From Ophiostoma sp. CBS 140.51 (lineage: Eukaryota > Ascomycota > Sordariomycetes > Ophiostomatales > Ophiostomataceae): a stretch of DNA of 64,000 nt. This document shows, one piece after another, positions 44,481 to 57,400 of the stretch. The position numbers and the translations under genes are program-made. Below the pieces are notes generated by a model. That model saw nothing but the letters and a program-made list of their open reading frames with translations. It had not been told where the DNA came from and did no database searches. The stretch lies in assembly GCA_029298735.1 (NCBI GenBank), contig JANSLP010000065.1, forward strand, positions 1 through 64,000, given 5' to 3'. Numbering within the stretch: the first letter of the stretch is position 1; each line of letters begins with the position of its first letter.

Positions 44481-45899
44481 TTGAAAACTATCTCCTCATG
44501 AAATGAACAGACACAACCCCCAGTATCATTAAAACCACACCCCCAATCAGAACTCTTGCTCTTCCATGTTGATGCTAGTAGGGCTCGCCCAGCTGCCTAA
44601 TCCAATATATCCAATATCTCTTCAGCATGTAATAAAAAGCAACCAGTCCACGCAAGGCCTTCTCAACTACCTTAACACACCCGCACGACGAGCCGGCTGG
44701 CCACGAAGGCCAGGAGAACTAGACTGACGTCTGAAGATGGGCTTAACTGTCCCGCCCCGTCCGCATATAGCTTTTACGGGGCGGACGGTGACCGGAGCCC
44801 CGGTTAACCCGCAAATTAGAGAGAATGCCAGCCACTAGATAAGCATATCGTTTGAGGCACTCACCGGCCCGGCTGGGATAATGTTGTTTCCACGTATCGT
44901 AGAACCGCCCATTGTCAAACTTTATAATGTACAGTAGATAACACTAACAACAGTGAGACGCGGGATGTGGTATCTAGACTGTTTGCGTGCACAGACGATT
45001 CCCGGGGTACTGTGCTGCACAGTAGACATCTTGCGGGAGTCGACAGAGCCGTTTTGCCCACAGCTGATAACAACTCGGGGCTTGCGCCGGTATTGCTACG
45101 TAAGACCATCGAGGTTTGTTGCGCATGCGTTCCACTATTTTAGCTTGCCGTTTGAATAGCCGAATAGATTCTTATCAGACGGGGCTGAGGATTGCTGTTA
45201 TACGGCAGAAGCCTATTACGACTAGAGGGATGCACACCGGCGAAGACCGGTAATTTCGCCGGTATTTTTTACGGTACATGTTCAGATAGTATTGAACATA
45301 AAAGGCTTGCCACCGACGTGGTGCTTTGGCTCTCTACATTCATGTCCATACCGCCCAGTGTCAAGAAATCGTTGTTACCCAACTAGTATAGTAGGTCATC
45401 TAGTATCGGGACTGTAAACTCGGGAAAGTTACTACTCAAACAGTCGGAATAACAATAGTGTTTACTTCTATTAGATTTCAACAATTTCTTATTATGTTAT
45501 ATTCCAGTACTTGTATAATACCATTATAATCGACTTTTAAGTCGGTCACGATAATATTGTTAGACTACAGTAACCACGTAATTTATGTATTGAATTGATT
45601 GATTGTTATTGTCTCAGTGTGTAGTAGGAAAGGTAGCGAAACCTTTTGCTATAACGTAGAAAAGGTGGCGCGACGCCATTTCCCACCCACCCAGTTCCAG
45701 CCACAGCTGAGATGCTAACTTCTGTTTACTCTGATTGGCCACTAATACTCGACGCATATGACTGCCAAATCCTCTGTCTAAACAATATCGACCGGAGCAT
45801 GAAGTCTCGCGTTGTTGTTGCTGTTGTCATTATTGTGAAGGACAGCAGAGGTTGCTTTGCTGGCAAGAAATCGAACTGGGTGACACGAAGTTGCACGTA
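44481..45899. other. Repeat-rich spacer, no gene seen
   Basis: This is AT-rich in the right half (45400-45650). Short open frames have no domain content. No intact transposase or reverse transcriptase was found. Confidence 0.4.
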
Positions 45900-46830
45900 T
45901 GTTTCGGCTGTGTTATGTCCAACTCCGTGGCATTTTTGTAAGCACGTCAGCCAACTTGAAAGGGCTCGTGTTTGGTGAGCCTGGGAACCAGATAACGCGC
46001 GCTAGGCCCCTTCCAATGCTGACAATGCAGGGCCACCTTTCGCTTGGGAAAGATGTGGCACGCCTCCTCAAGCACCTGTTTGATAGGGTTGTTGTATCCG
46101 AGTCCGCCATCAACAAAAGTTTCTTCCTCGCCTAGATTACCAATGGAGACGGGATCAAAGTAGGTGGGTGCGGCAGACGTCATGGTGTGGGACTGCGCAA
46201 ACGAACTTAGGAATCGATAAAATATTATAAATTAGTTACATGTCCACGATTAAGAAAGACAATTAAGACGATAACTAAAAAAAAAAAACACTTACACTTT
46301 GCAGGCAGGCTCGACAGCATCGAGCATATTTCCTCGTCATGCCCGTAACCAAGTTTGTCCTGGAGAACCTGCTTCATGGCCTTTTCCAACCTTTTGCCGT
46401 CGAACTTAGACTTGATGTTGAACTGCCCAATGGAGAAGACATTATGTGCGATTCTGACGTATTCGTCCCTCGCCTGTCGTTCCGACAGGCGCACGCGTCC
46501 CAGTAGGAGGGCAATTACACTACAGTTAGAGAGGCGTCAGTACTTTTATTTTTAAGACTATGTGAGCACTTGCATCTGCTAAACAAGTCTTTCCCCCCCG
46601 TAGATGTGCCGCCGATCAAGTCGAAGAATTCGGCTGGGAGAGGGTCATCGGTCATTTTCAAGTCATATTTGATACGCGACATGATCTGTTCTAGAATCAG
46701 AAGCTCGGAGAGCCCCCGGATGATCCCGCCATCTGCGCAGTAATTAGTAAAAAAAACGCCGGCAACCGTAACGAGACCTGATACAAAAATATGTACCCAG
46801 AGCTAGCAAGCACAGTGGCTTGCCTGCCAT
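45900..46830 (-). pseudogene. Patatin-domain relic (fungal NLR effector type)
   Basis: The ATG at 46830 opens MAGKPLCLLAL. Intron 46733-46796 joins to DGGIIRGLSELLILEQIM (oxyanion-hole motif; the second position after DGG is changed). FFDLIGGTSTGG follows, with the lipase Ser. The next donor should lie at 46593, but the sequence reads GAAAGA where GTAAGA is expected, so splicing is probably lost. After the acceptor at 46520 comes VIALLLGRVRLSERQARDEY, then FDGKRLEKAMKQVLQDKLGY. About 60 residues of the fold are missing before TSAAPTYFDPVSIG and FVDGGLGYNNP (the catalytic Asp). The reading breaks off near 45900, and no NB-ARC/NACHT or TPR part follows. Patatin phospholipases of this subtype are the N-terminal effector of many fungal NLRs. 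Confidence 0.75.
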
Positions 46831-47380
46831 TTTGACAACATCCCAGGAGTAAGAATTCTCGAGAGCTAGTAAGAAAGGGATAAGGGTCCACTCGAGTGGT
46901 GAGAATAATAAGACGAAATGTTTTGCAGAACAGAAAATGGTTACGAGAAGACTAAGTTGTTTTGGTAGGCTTACGGGGTATGTAGGCACCGTGAATTATT
47001 TATTCCGCTTGAAAGCACTGCCTCACTGTTTTTTTGGTAGCCACCACTACACTTTTGCACTTTTACTTCAGGACCTTTGGCAGGACGCCCCGTGCATCCA
47101 TCACATTTCCCGGCCATGGTCATTGGCCACGAATAGCAGACTTCTGCACAGGGTGCTGAAGTGGTGGCATCCGCTGCGGGGCAATCGCCACGACACAGGA
47201 TGTACCAACGTTTATTCCGTTGTCTGCAGAAGGCCAGTCAGTTTCTTTCCTGGAAAAAATACAAGAACACATCCAAGGCACATGTGAAAAATGGGCGCCC
47301 GTATCGTGTAAAAGTGCAAACAATGTTGAATGCGTGCCCAACCAACGCGGCAGGCTTGTGCCCAACCAACAAAGGGCCAT
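46831..47380. other. Spacer, no gene seen
   Basis: No coding signal is supported. It lies upstream of the patatin relic (minus) and of LTR copy C. Confidence 0.4.
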
Positions 47381-47790
47381 TATTATGGCTATGGCCCTCA
47401 CGAGGCTTCGTCAACAGGTCCAACAGACAACCGCGACCCCGCACCAGAATAAAGAACGGCAACGTGGAGGGTGACTACACGGGACGGCGCGAGGAATGGC
47501 TGTAAAGCGTGTGACTCTCGAGGTTTACAGCAAAGATCATACGGCCTCACACGAAAATCTCATACCGGTATGAGGTTAACTAGATATATAAGACTAAAGC
47601 TTCCTACCAGTAAACCTGCATGAACTTGTTTTTCTATGCCCTCATTGTATGCAATCTCTGCACCCTTACATCCCCATCATCGTGTCGATTATTGTTTACG
47701 CGTTACACCTTCTCGACTGTTCTTGTTCGATCAAGGCCCCTCAACCTGGTCACCTAGCAGAGTTATACACCTGTCCTGCGAGTCATAAAA
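47381..47790 (+). repeat. LTR-like repeat, copy C
   Basis: It aligns with copy A over GGCCCTCACGAG, the ACCCCGCA block, GGGACGGCGCGAGG, the TATA segment CTAGATATATAAGACTAAAG (TATA 47585-47592), TTGTTTACGCG and CACCTAGCAGAG. It holds a perfect 16-base palindrome, CTCATACCGGTATGAG (47559-47574), just above the TATA. The 3' end has diverged. The C2H2 gene starts 270 bases below the TATA. Confidence 0.55.
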
Positions 47791-47860
47791 GACACGGTTC
47801 GATTTTAGTCACCTCTTTTTCGTCTGTCTCTACCTTATCGTAGGCCCTCTGCTAGCCGAC

Positions 47861-48551
47861 ATGGAGCACTGCGAGCTCTGCGACCGATTGTTTCCACATA
47901 GCGAAGCGCTTGAACAGCACCGCCGGATGTCGAGCAAACATGCTTATTGCTCGCGATGCCAGAAAGACTTTCCTTCCCAGCGCGCGAAACAGCAGCATCT
48001 TCAAGCGTCTCGTGCTCATCATATCTGCAACATATGCCATGACGCGCCGGATTTCGACAGCAAAGACGCGCTCGCCCAGCACGACGTGGACGAGCACAAC
48101 ATCTGCTTCATTTGTGGGGACGGCTTTGCATCCCTCTCCAACCTGGAAAGTGTGAGTGCTGCACGAACTTGATTTTACACTTGATAGAAAGTAGCTAACC
48201 CTTCAGCACCGATTGGTGCACAAGCCGAAGGCCGTACCCTGCCCAGGATGTGATCGAAAGTTTGTTTCAAATTCCGCCATGCTCTTGCATCTTGAGGCGG
48301 GCATATGCGGCTCGGGCGTCGGTGCGCGCGCGGTTACTATACTCGCCTATAACTACAACCAGTCAAAGCAGTACACTCCATACGGTACGGACGACGGGTT
48401 CGAATGTCCAACATGCCCCGCCTCTGTCACTACGATCAGCGGGCTTTTCCAGCACGTCGAGAGCAGCCGTTGCAATGGAGAGGTGGCGCGCGGAGCACCC
48501 CTGTGGGAATTCTTGCGGTTCTTGCGATCGCGCCTCAGACAGACTGGGTAG
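47861..48551 (+). CDS. C2H2 zinc-finger protein
   Basis: There are two exons, 47861-48151 and 48207-48551 (55-base intron, GTGAGT donor, CTTCAG acceptor). They join to 211 residues. Finger-like units are CELCDRLFPHSEALEQHRRM, YCSRCQKDFPSQRAKQQHLQ, CNICHDAPDFDSKDALAQHD, CFICGDGFASLSNLES joined to HRLVH, CPGCDRKFVSNSAMLLHLEA, and a last CPTCPASVTTISGLFQHVES. This dense array of about six fingers covers nearly the whole protein. Such small multi-finger proteins are common in fungi; RNA or DNA binding is inferred, and no activation domain is visible. The frame is intact. Its only nearby promoter-like sequence is LTR copy C. Confidence 0.8.
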
Positions 48552-51500
48552 AGGGTAACGGCGTTGGCTCGCCTGGGAGAATGCCGGTTGGGCGAGTGGC
48601 CGTCTTTAAAGGCGGGAGAGCATTTTATAGTCAGAAAAAGAAACATGTTGAAAGATCAAGCTACTAGAAGCCTAGACCAAGTCACGGCAGATTTTTCCCA
48701 AGTTATGAAACGAAGCATATGGCTGTGTACTTACATCACGAACTAGGATATGCCTATATCAGGACCTATGGAAGTGAGAAGAAGTTTTACTAGTCTATGT
48801 TCTACGAGATAATAACACATTTATAAACCCTAGTCAACGTCGATTTTGAGTGCTGTATTCGTTTTACTGTGAAGTTCGTTTGTTACTTTGTTTCTTTCTA
48901 ACCATGTATTGACCTCGTTGAGTCTTTTATTGTTCACGCTTTGTGAAATATTTGACTTGGTCAACTATGATGTCTAGACGGTACTAATTTTTCTCAAATC
49001 CTGATTCAATGCTGTCATGATTTTCAATAATTTTGTGGCTTTTTTTGATTATTTGGATCGTTCGACCATTTTGTTTTTAATCCAACACAAAAAACCTTTC
49101 AGAAAAAATACGTCAATAAAATAATAGGCATAAAATATGTTGAGTAGAAAGGAAGTATTTTACGTCGTAGATGATAAGCAATATCTTCAATCACTTGCCT
49201 CTACACAGGTAGTGCTCACCATGACCCCCAACTACGACCATAAGTGCATGACCTCACGGACGAGAACTAGCTTCTGAGGATGCAATGCCCAGAACAAGGA
49301 AATGATAACCAAAAGGAACTATGTACAGACACAGCCAACCTGTCTGTCGGATCCGCACGTATGCTATGATGTATTTTCTTCCAAAATATCGTCCGAGCAC
49401 TGCATCTATCTCTCGAAGTTGCCCATCACTTCTTCTTTCATCTTCAATTATCGCCCGCTGGACGGAGCACATATAACGGGACACATACACGGACACCCCG
49501 GCGCTCCCAGTGACCCCCTTACATGATTTACCTTTTATGTGGTGTTGCTTTGCTGAAGATTGTGACCCCTACGATCGGAGAGACCGTGCCATCCCTTCTC
49601 CTCTACTGGTGCCCTACGCCACATTGAGATGCCCGCAAATTACAAGCAAACAACCTCCGTGAAAGCAATTGATTCTTCATTTCTGCGGAAAGCTCCATAA
49701 TTCCCTCAAGACTGTCGACTGCCATATGGCCAAGCCGACCGGGGGACCACCTTGATCTCGTTCACCGATAGTGGGAATTGGAGCTTTGCTCGACATACAA
49801 TCCTCGTCGACGCTCGGTATCGACGGTGCGTTCTTGAATAAGCGACGATCGATAACAACAGACGGGGATACCTGGCCATGCCGGCCGGACCCAACTTTCC
49901 CTCAGAACAAGGTGAAAGGTGAAAGGTGAACAAAATAACAGACCCCTGGAGAATGAGCGGGTGATTCCCAGAAACGAAGAGGATTGATCAACGACCGTTG
50001 CCATTCAAGATCTCCTCTTTGATTGACAGGGCATGGCCGGGCCTGGTCTTGTCTGGCCTTGATCTTGACATCACAATTACCCCGTATTAAACTGACGACA
50101 ATACGCTACATGTATCTGTTCTCATCAAGTTGAGATGAACGGAATGCCATATTCTATTTGTCAATGGAAAACCGCAACAACTTAGCCACGCGAAATGTAA
50201 AATACTCTTGCCTTTTCTTTCTTTTTCGTCCCTCGGTAAACCAAACAACCGGGCAAGCCACAATAATCTGTGCGCATGTTTTAACGCGCAACACATGTAT
50301 GTAGTCGTGCTGTGGACGGCGTGGCCGTTTATTAGTGCCGGGTGCCTTGCCCAAGAAGGCCATTAGACAACGAGTATCGTGGGCCGTGGGCCGTGGCACT
50401 GAAGATAGAGGGCGGCAAGACTTGCCGTCCTTTTGCATGACTACACCATATTTGTAGTGACGAGTGTCCGATTTTGAGACCACGACGCCTCTAGTCGAAA
50501 AGTACGACGAGAGCGGCGCCTTTTACCGTCATCCGCGTCTTCTGGAAAACGATAGTGCTCTATGAGATGTTCTATTTCAAGCCCCTTCGTGTCGTTTCCT
50601 CGGTCATTCCTTTTTACTTTTCTTTTCTTTCCACAAATTTTAGAGAGCTTACAGACTTATATACGTTAGCTTATTGATTCTCTGTTTTATTCGTAATATG
50701 GTTATTGTTCGTGATTTCGTCTCGTAGCCTGTAGAGTATCATCGCCGAACCGTCGAGGTGTCCACCGATGTTGATATTCGAGAGTAGATTACAAAGTTGA
50801 CCATGTGGAAATATTGGCGCAAATATTACATTTATGCAAGTATCGACTCACATTAGACAGCACCTTCCACCAGCGAAGCTATCCAGTACTCCTCACATAA
50901 GAGCTCTTTCCTTTGAGGAAGCAGATGCGAGCTCAGTACGATGCTCTTATGAATAAGAAACAACGTCGTATTTTTTCGTCATGTTTGTTCTTGCATTGGC
51001 CAATGGCTCTTTCCTCTTTCTGACGCTCATCTCTGACTTCAACGCATCACTCTTTCCTTTTCGTGTCCTTCCTCGTCCGCTCCTACCTTCTTTTCGTTCT
51101 CGCGTCGTCTCCTTCCAGATTTATCAACTGCTAAGTGGGGGCTTAAATGGCGCCCCTGGTCTCTTTGGGAAAGTGCGAGCTGCGCGATACCAAAGTGTCG
51201 TTTGTTGCCTTGCTCCTTTCCTCTGGCATACGACACGCCCCTTTTTTCTTCTCCACATATCCTATCGCCTAGATTTTGCCCAATTGTTGTTTTTGCACGT
51301 CATACCGTGTAGCTTCGCACCGTCTCAACTCTACGCTCTCCGTCTTTCCGTCCCGTCATCTCCCTCCTCAATGATACCGGTACTTTCAGACGGCAGCCAA
51401 AACGGAGACATCCCAAACGGGGGAAAGGCCAACGGTTCGACACTTGGCAGCAGACGAGCCGTTCATCCAGCGCCAACGGGGTTGACGGCAGCAGTTACAA

Positions 51501-54448
51501 AAACAGGCACGAACATTCAAGCCAACGTTCGTGTCATCAGTATGGGGCAGACCAGACACTAGGCTGCTATAGCTGCCACGATGACCTCGATGGTCCTGTC
51601 AACATCTAGCATTGCCATTTGACCTCACATCGACTCTCGATCCTTTGCCAAGGATACTGATAGATTAACAAAGACAACATCAACGTCGAATTGCCATTGA
51701 GAAGATCGCCATTCAATGAGAGACGTCGAGGGACACGGTCGGCTGGAGGATCTGTCGGAGCTGAAAGAGACAGCGAGACAAAAATGACAAAAACAAAAGC
51801 GACAGAAGCAAGACCCTGGGGGACTAATACAGGTCGAGGGGCGAGGCGAGCGGGTGAGTGATATAAGCTGGCTCGGCTTGGCCGCTGACAACCGCGCATG
51901 ATTAACAGCATCAACATCACAGTCTCGCAAGCAAGAAAAAGCAAAGAAAGCACCGGCATCAGGGCTTCAGCGCAAAAAGCAGAGCAAAAGAAAACAAAAA
52001 CGGCCGGCGTTTGACCGTGAGACACGCCTGATGAGGATGGTCCATTGCGACGACGGAGTACCATTTTTGTGCCATCACTCTGCTTCGCCCATCGTCCGTT
52101 ATCAGCCCAATGAGCAAGGCTGCCGGACAAGCCTGTTGATAATGGCGATTTGAACCCTCCAGTTGATTACAGCTTTGAATTGGAAAACAGCGTCGCGGCC
52201 TCGCATTGGCCAGATCTAGTCCGCGTCTTGGTCCTTATCGCAAACCATCCCCCTTCCTGCCCTGGTCGGCCACGCTAGACAGGGGTCGTTCCCGAGCGTT
52301 GTAACTAGCATCACTCGCCTTCTCCATGGCTGCATGGGGCACTAACACAAAATCCCATGGGACGGCTCTAATCCGTTTTGGTGCGAAAGTCTGATGTGGG
52401 ACCTGGCGATATGCACCTCACACCCACGTCTCTTCTTGACTCTTTTTGACCTTTGAGGTACGTTCCTGTCACTCAACCGCACGCATCCCGGCACCACGCT
52501 TGTGACTTTTGCATCCTCCGAGTGTCTTTTAAGCTCTGTTCTTTGTTACTCCGTGCGTCTGGAGAGGTTGCCCTCTTGTCTCTCATCATCTTGCTTGACT
52601 CTCTTGAAATTTGTTTTTGTTTCGGGCATCTTCACTTTTCTCACGTTATGCCATGTTGGATCGACCTTTGTCGTACTTTATTTTGTGAGAATAGCGAATA
52701 TTAGCACAACTTTGGTTCCTATGCCGGCAGATCATGAGAGCTCACCTCTGTGTTCCCCACTTTTTTGTGTTTTAAAGACTTATCTTTTGAGTTCACAAGA
52801 CAGCACAACACAGAGACACATCAAAACAGAAAGACAAGATCAAGACATACGCGCCTCTTCTTAACCCGTTCATGATATTGAGCGAGCACAATCAGATACA
52901 TATATCTCTTCTCGTCCCATTCTTGCAGCTCGAGCTGTCGAGAAATGATTTGAGTGATGCCTTATCAGAACCGCAACTTGTCGACTGCGGACGCTAACTA
53001 ACTCAACACTGAAATCTGCTTTCCGCATTTCGTTTCTCCTACATCACTTCTCGACGGCCTTGCAACGCCACTTTGACTTTTGGCCGGCCACAGCCACTTC
53101 TTGGTTTGATGCTGGATTTGCACACTTCACCTGCACTCCACGCGCCGTGTCCCCAAGACTGTGGCGACCGGGAACCCCTTGGCTTGTGGATTTCTTGCCA
53201 ATAAGCCCTTGAGGACCTTGAGCCCTCACTTCTCACTTGCCATTATCGACTTTCTCCAGACCTCAAAAATTTTCAACCCGCAGCCGGCCGCAGTTATTCA
53301 ACCCAAGGGACATAGTAAATCTGCTGCAATAGTCAACTACGAACGGGGACGCAACCAAGTCAGCGGAGAACAACCCTGTCGACGCGCGTACCACTCTGGG
53401 AAATCTTTGTCTTTCTCGATACTACAAGAGACCCTTTTCATGGAGAAGCGGAATACGACTTGACCCCGTTCCCTCCAGTTTCCTGTCTCTCACCACGCAC
53501 CGGAGACACAATCTAAACATAACCCATCCGGAAGGAGGTGTGAGATATACATTGTGCCTCTCTGATACAACGTCCGTTCGTGCATCGAAAGGTAAGATTC
53601 CATCCCCCCTGAACCGAGGCAACCCTCTGTGTTTTCGACCTCTCGCATCTGCACAACTTCTCTTCTTGTCCTTTGTTTGCTTTCTTTTTCCTCTCCTTTT
53701 ATTTTCTTGCCACAACACATCACCCACACAAAACATCCAAACTTGCCTTGTGATATCAACGGCGGAACTCCCAGCGACCCCCCTGGCCATACTGCCTGAT
53801 CCATGCTGGACCCAAACGGTAAAGCTCGAGGCTAGACCTATTCTGCATCTTTTATCCTCTCAAGGAGAAAAAAAGAAGAAGAGACCCTCTTTTCTATTTT
53901 CCTTGTCACTTTTTGCATTTCACTTTTTACTGTTTCCCTCCCCACACACACTTGCATCCAATATACCCCCACCATTTCGCTTTCCTCCTTCGACTCGTTT
54001 GGCCGTGTTCGAGTCTATCTATTCTTGTGCAAGTTTGGCAGCTCCCTGTCGTTCTCTGTGACTTATGACTTGTCCTTAGTCCAAAAGTCCAGGAACCCGG
54101 TCTCTCCTTGCTCCATACACTCCCCCCTCCTGTCCTTTCCCAGCTTTCTCTAACAGTCGTTCTCGAACTTGGCAGTTTTCTTTTCTTGGCCTGATTCCGC
54201 AACCTGACTGTCGATCTCTCTTCACTTCCACGTATTTCTCGATTTTTTACGACTTTCACTTCAGAATAGACACGCGCGCAGACGATAGCAGGAAGTCTGT
54301 CTACTGATTTGCGGGGCTTCCTCGACTACCTTGACGACACCGTTTACAGCATTTCACCAAATACACCACTTGTCATACCTCATCTTCGTCACCAGAACAA
54401 CACATAAACGTAAAAGACGTCCTGAGGGCGGAACACAGTTCGCCCAGC
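48552..54448. other. Very long intergenic region with pyrimidine-rich leader
   Basis: No convincing gene is seen over 5.9 kb. 48,750-49,200 is AT-rich. From about 52,440 to 54,448 the plus strand is strongly pyrimidine-rich with many short upstream frames, as in long leaders of regulatory genes. An open frame at 50,981-51,562 has a hydrophobic CT-driven first half; its last 63 codons (from the ATG at 51,371) have more normal composition and could be a small gene or exon, but nothing supports a function. Confidence 0.45.
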
Positions 54449-57400
54449 ATGTCCGGCAGAAGCGCCTATGTGCGCAAGAAGATCACAGAGACCAAGGCCA
54501 ATGAGAAAGCCGCAATGGGGCGCGGCCGCGCAAGGTCGACAACAAGCTCCGAGGATACGGCCACACTGAGCGACTACAACATGCCTATGCGGCAGGACAC
54601 CGGTATCAGTACAACAAATGGACGCTTCCTCAAGTTCTCGGAGCCCATTCGCGAAAGTGAACCCATGGACTACAGCCACATGGGTTACGGCAACCCCACC
54701 ATTGGCAGCCAAAACGGTAGCAGCGTGGACGGCCGGAGGGACGGAGGCCAAGGACCGCCAGTCTCACGGCCGTTGGATGACTTCGCCTATGCCCGCGTCC
54801 GGCGGCCCAACATCCGGACAGAAGACGTCTCTGGCATCGAAAAATCCGGCCTGCGGTCCGCCGTCGACAAGAAGAGTGAGGGTGTGCGTCGCGGGCTTGT
54901 CAAGGCCTTTACCTTTGGCAAGAAGAACAAGAGCAACGATGAAAAGAGTGGCGAGTTCTTCCGGCCACCATCAGCGGCCACCGTGCGGCCTCCTGCCGGC
55001 GGCAGTGTCAATGACAGCGACTTGGACCTGGCCGTCGATCCTCGTGATATGAGTCCCCGGGACATGGGCCCTCGCGACATGGGGCCCCGTGATATGGGCA
55101 ACAACGTCGGCAGTCTACACCAGCAACTGCAACAGCAGCAGCAACAAATGATGATGATGCAGGAGCGCCACCGTCACCAACAACTGCCACAATCACCCGT
55201 GGACAGTCAACCAGGAGGATGGGATGCCGGCAGCCTTACGTCACCACCACCATCCAGCAAGCTGCCCCCACTTCCGCCATCATCCAACGCGCCCGCCATC
55301 AAGCGCTGGATTGGTTCCGGACGGCCCGTCCAGCGCTGGAACAAGTTGCGCAAAGACCCCGAGCTCTGGGACCCCAACGGCGATGTGCTTGTTTTCTTTG
55401 GGCACAAGGGCCAGCAGCCACGTCCCAACCCGTCATTCCGTCTGTCATCCCACATCATCGAGGCGACCGAATCTCGGTTCCTCATCACACTACTGCGGGA
55501 AGGATCGACCGAAGAGGACATCCAGCTGCCGCCATCACCCATTGGCGCACCTCCCATGCTACAACGGCACATAGGTGGCGGAGGCGCGAACGGGCATCTT
55601 GGACCCCATGGCCATGGTCGTCACGGCGGGTACGGCATAGGCCAGCCGACACCTCCCATCTCGGAAGATGCCAGTTTGGTTGATGCTGACGGCCAGATCA
55701 GCTACGAGATGTACTTCCCAACACCACCCAACATGAACAAGGTCGATCAACTGCGGCACCACATCACAACCCGCAACATTTTTGCCCTGCTCTACCACTC
55801 ATCGATCGTTGGTCTTTCCTTGTACCAGGCACTGGCAGACCTTCATGCCCGACTAGAAGCATACATGCCTCCAGAGATGGACAATGTTGGCACCATAATC
55901 AACTACCTGGGAGCTCGCGGTATCGACGACATTCGTAACGACCCCGAGAGCGCAATCTCGCTTCTGGCCTGGTCCGAGAGCCCCGACGTGCGGTGGGAGG
56001 AAGGCTGGCGGGAGAGTTTCCTGCACAGCACGGGCATGTACGCCACTCTCGAGAGCTGTGCTGACTTCAAGAACGTCACACCCATCACACGCGCACTGTT
56101 GGAGCGGGCGTGCCTAGAGACACAACTGCGCGTGCAGGCTGCCGAGGAGCGTCTGGCTGAGTTTCAATTCACCGACATGTGGCCACCAGCACTCACAACA
56201 ACGGCCAGCTCCAGCGGACCCGTCCAGCCCAGCCCAGCCAAGGCAGCAGCCGACCGCCTGCAAAAGTTCTTGCTGCAGCACTACACGCGGACATATGGCC
56301 GCTGGCCACCACTACCACCACCACCCGCTGTGGCATCACAAGGTGTGCCCATGGACCCCGAAGATGATATTTGGCTCACGCGCACTGTGGCACACGCCCT
56401 TCAGAAGGACTTTGCCGCGCTCTACGACTACCTCGTCGACCGCGACATCGTGTGGGACGGCTCCGAGGCACGGTCTGGCCGCAAGTGGATGCTTGTGTCA
56501 GAGAGCGGCAACAAGGCTTTCGAGGCCGACACGCTCGACCTTCCTATGACCGACATGCTCGTCGAGTTTGACAACAAGCAGCGCTTCCCCCACATCCCGC
56601 ATCCCTACCCACTCGTCCCTGACTCCATCCCACCAAGTGCGTCGTCTTCTGGAAAGGACAAGGACAAGAAGGGCGCATCATCGGGCAACCGTGCTGGCTC
56701 AGTCGAACGCCGTGTGCAGCTTGCCTACACGGTGGCCACCAATATGTTGATTCTTGGCTCCGACTTCAACCAGTCCGACCTGATTGATGCCTTTTCCAAG
56801 TTTGAGAAGGTCGATCGCGTTGGTGATGTGGACCCCTCGACCGCCCGTCGTGGCCGTTGGGTGCTCGTCTACGGCATTCTGCAGACCCTAGCCTCGGTCT
56901 CAGTCGATGCTCTCAACATGCGCTACCGTGACGGCGTCTCGTACCATCTGTCACCACGTCTCAAGGGCGCCAAGATGCCGCCATGGCGGACGACGGGCGG
57001 TGGTGGCCTGGTCGGATCGAGCGACGAGGCTGCACACGAGCTGTCGCACTGCTGGATCGTGCCGCGGACATGGAACACGGGCAACAACAACAACGGCAAC
57101 CACGGCGGCAACAGCTCGGCCAACCAGAGCGGCAACGAGGAGAGCTCGGCTGCGTCGTCTGGTGGCTCCGACAACAACAGCCCTGTGCGGCGGAGCAGCA
57201 TCATTACCGGCAGCAGCAGCAGCAACGCCGGTGGTGGTGGCGGCTTCAACTTCCCCCGGCCGCCGCCGACCGACACTTTGACGGTCCGCAGTAGCTCGAC
57301 AGCAGGCTTCCATACACCGCACGGCGGCCGGTCCGTGCGGTCGAGCACATCTATGGCTGCACTGAGCAATGCTGGTGGTGTCAACAACGGCCGCCTTGGT

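Noticed and set aside
48404..48420. GGTTCGAAT as a possible tRNA T-arm
   Set aside because: It lies within the coding exon of the C2H2 gene. No acceptor stem, D-arm or anticodon arm can be fitted around it.
50981..51562. 193-codon open frame on the plus strand
   Set aside because: The first two thirds are composition-driven and hydrophobic. The last 63 codons look better but have no homology I recognise, no intron signal and no promoter evidence.
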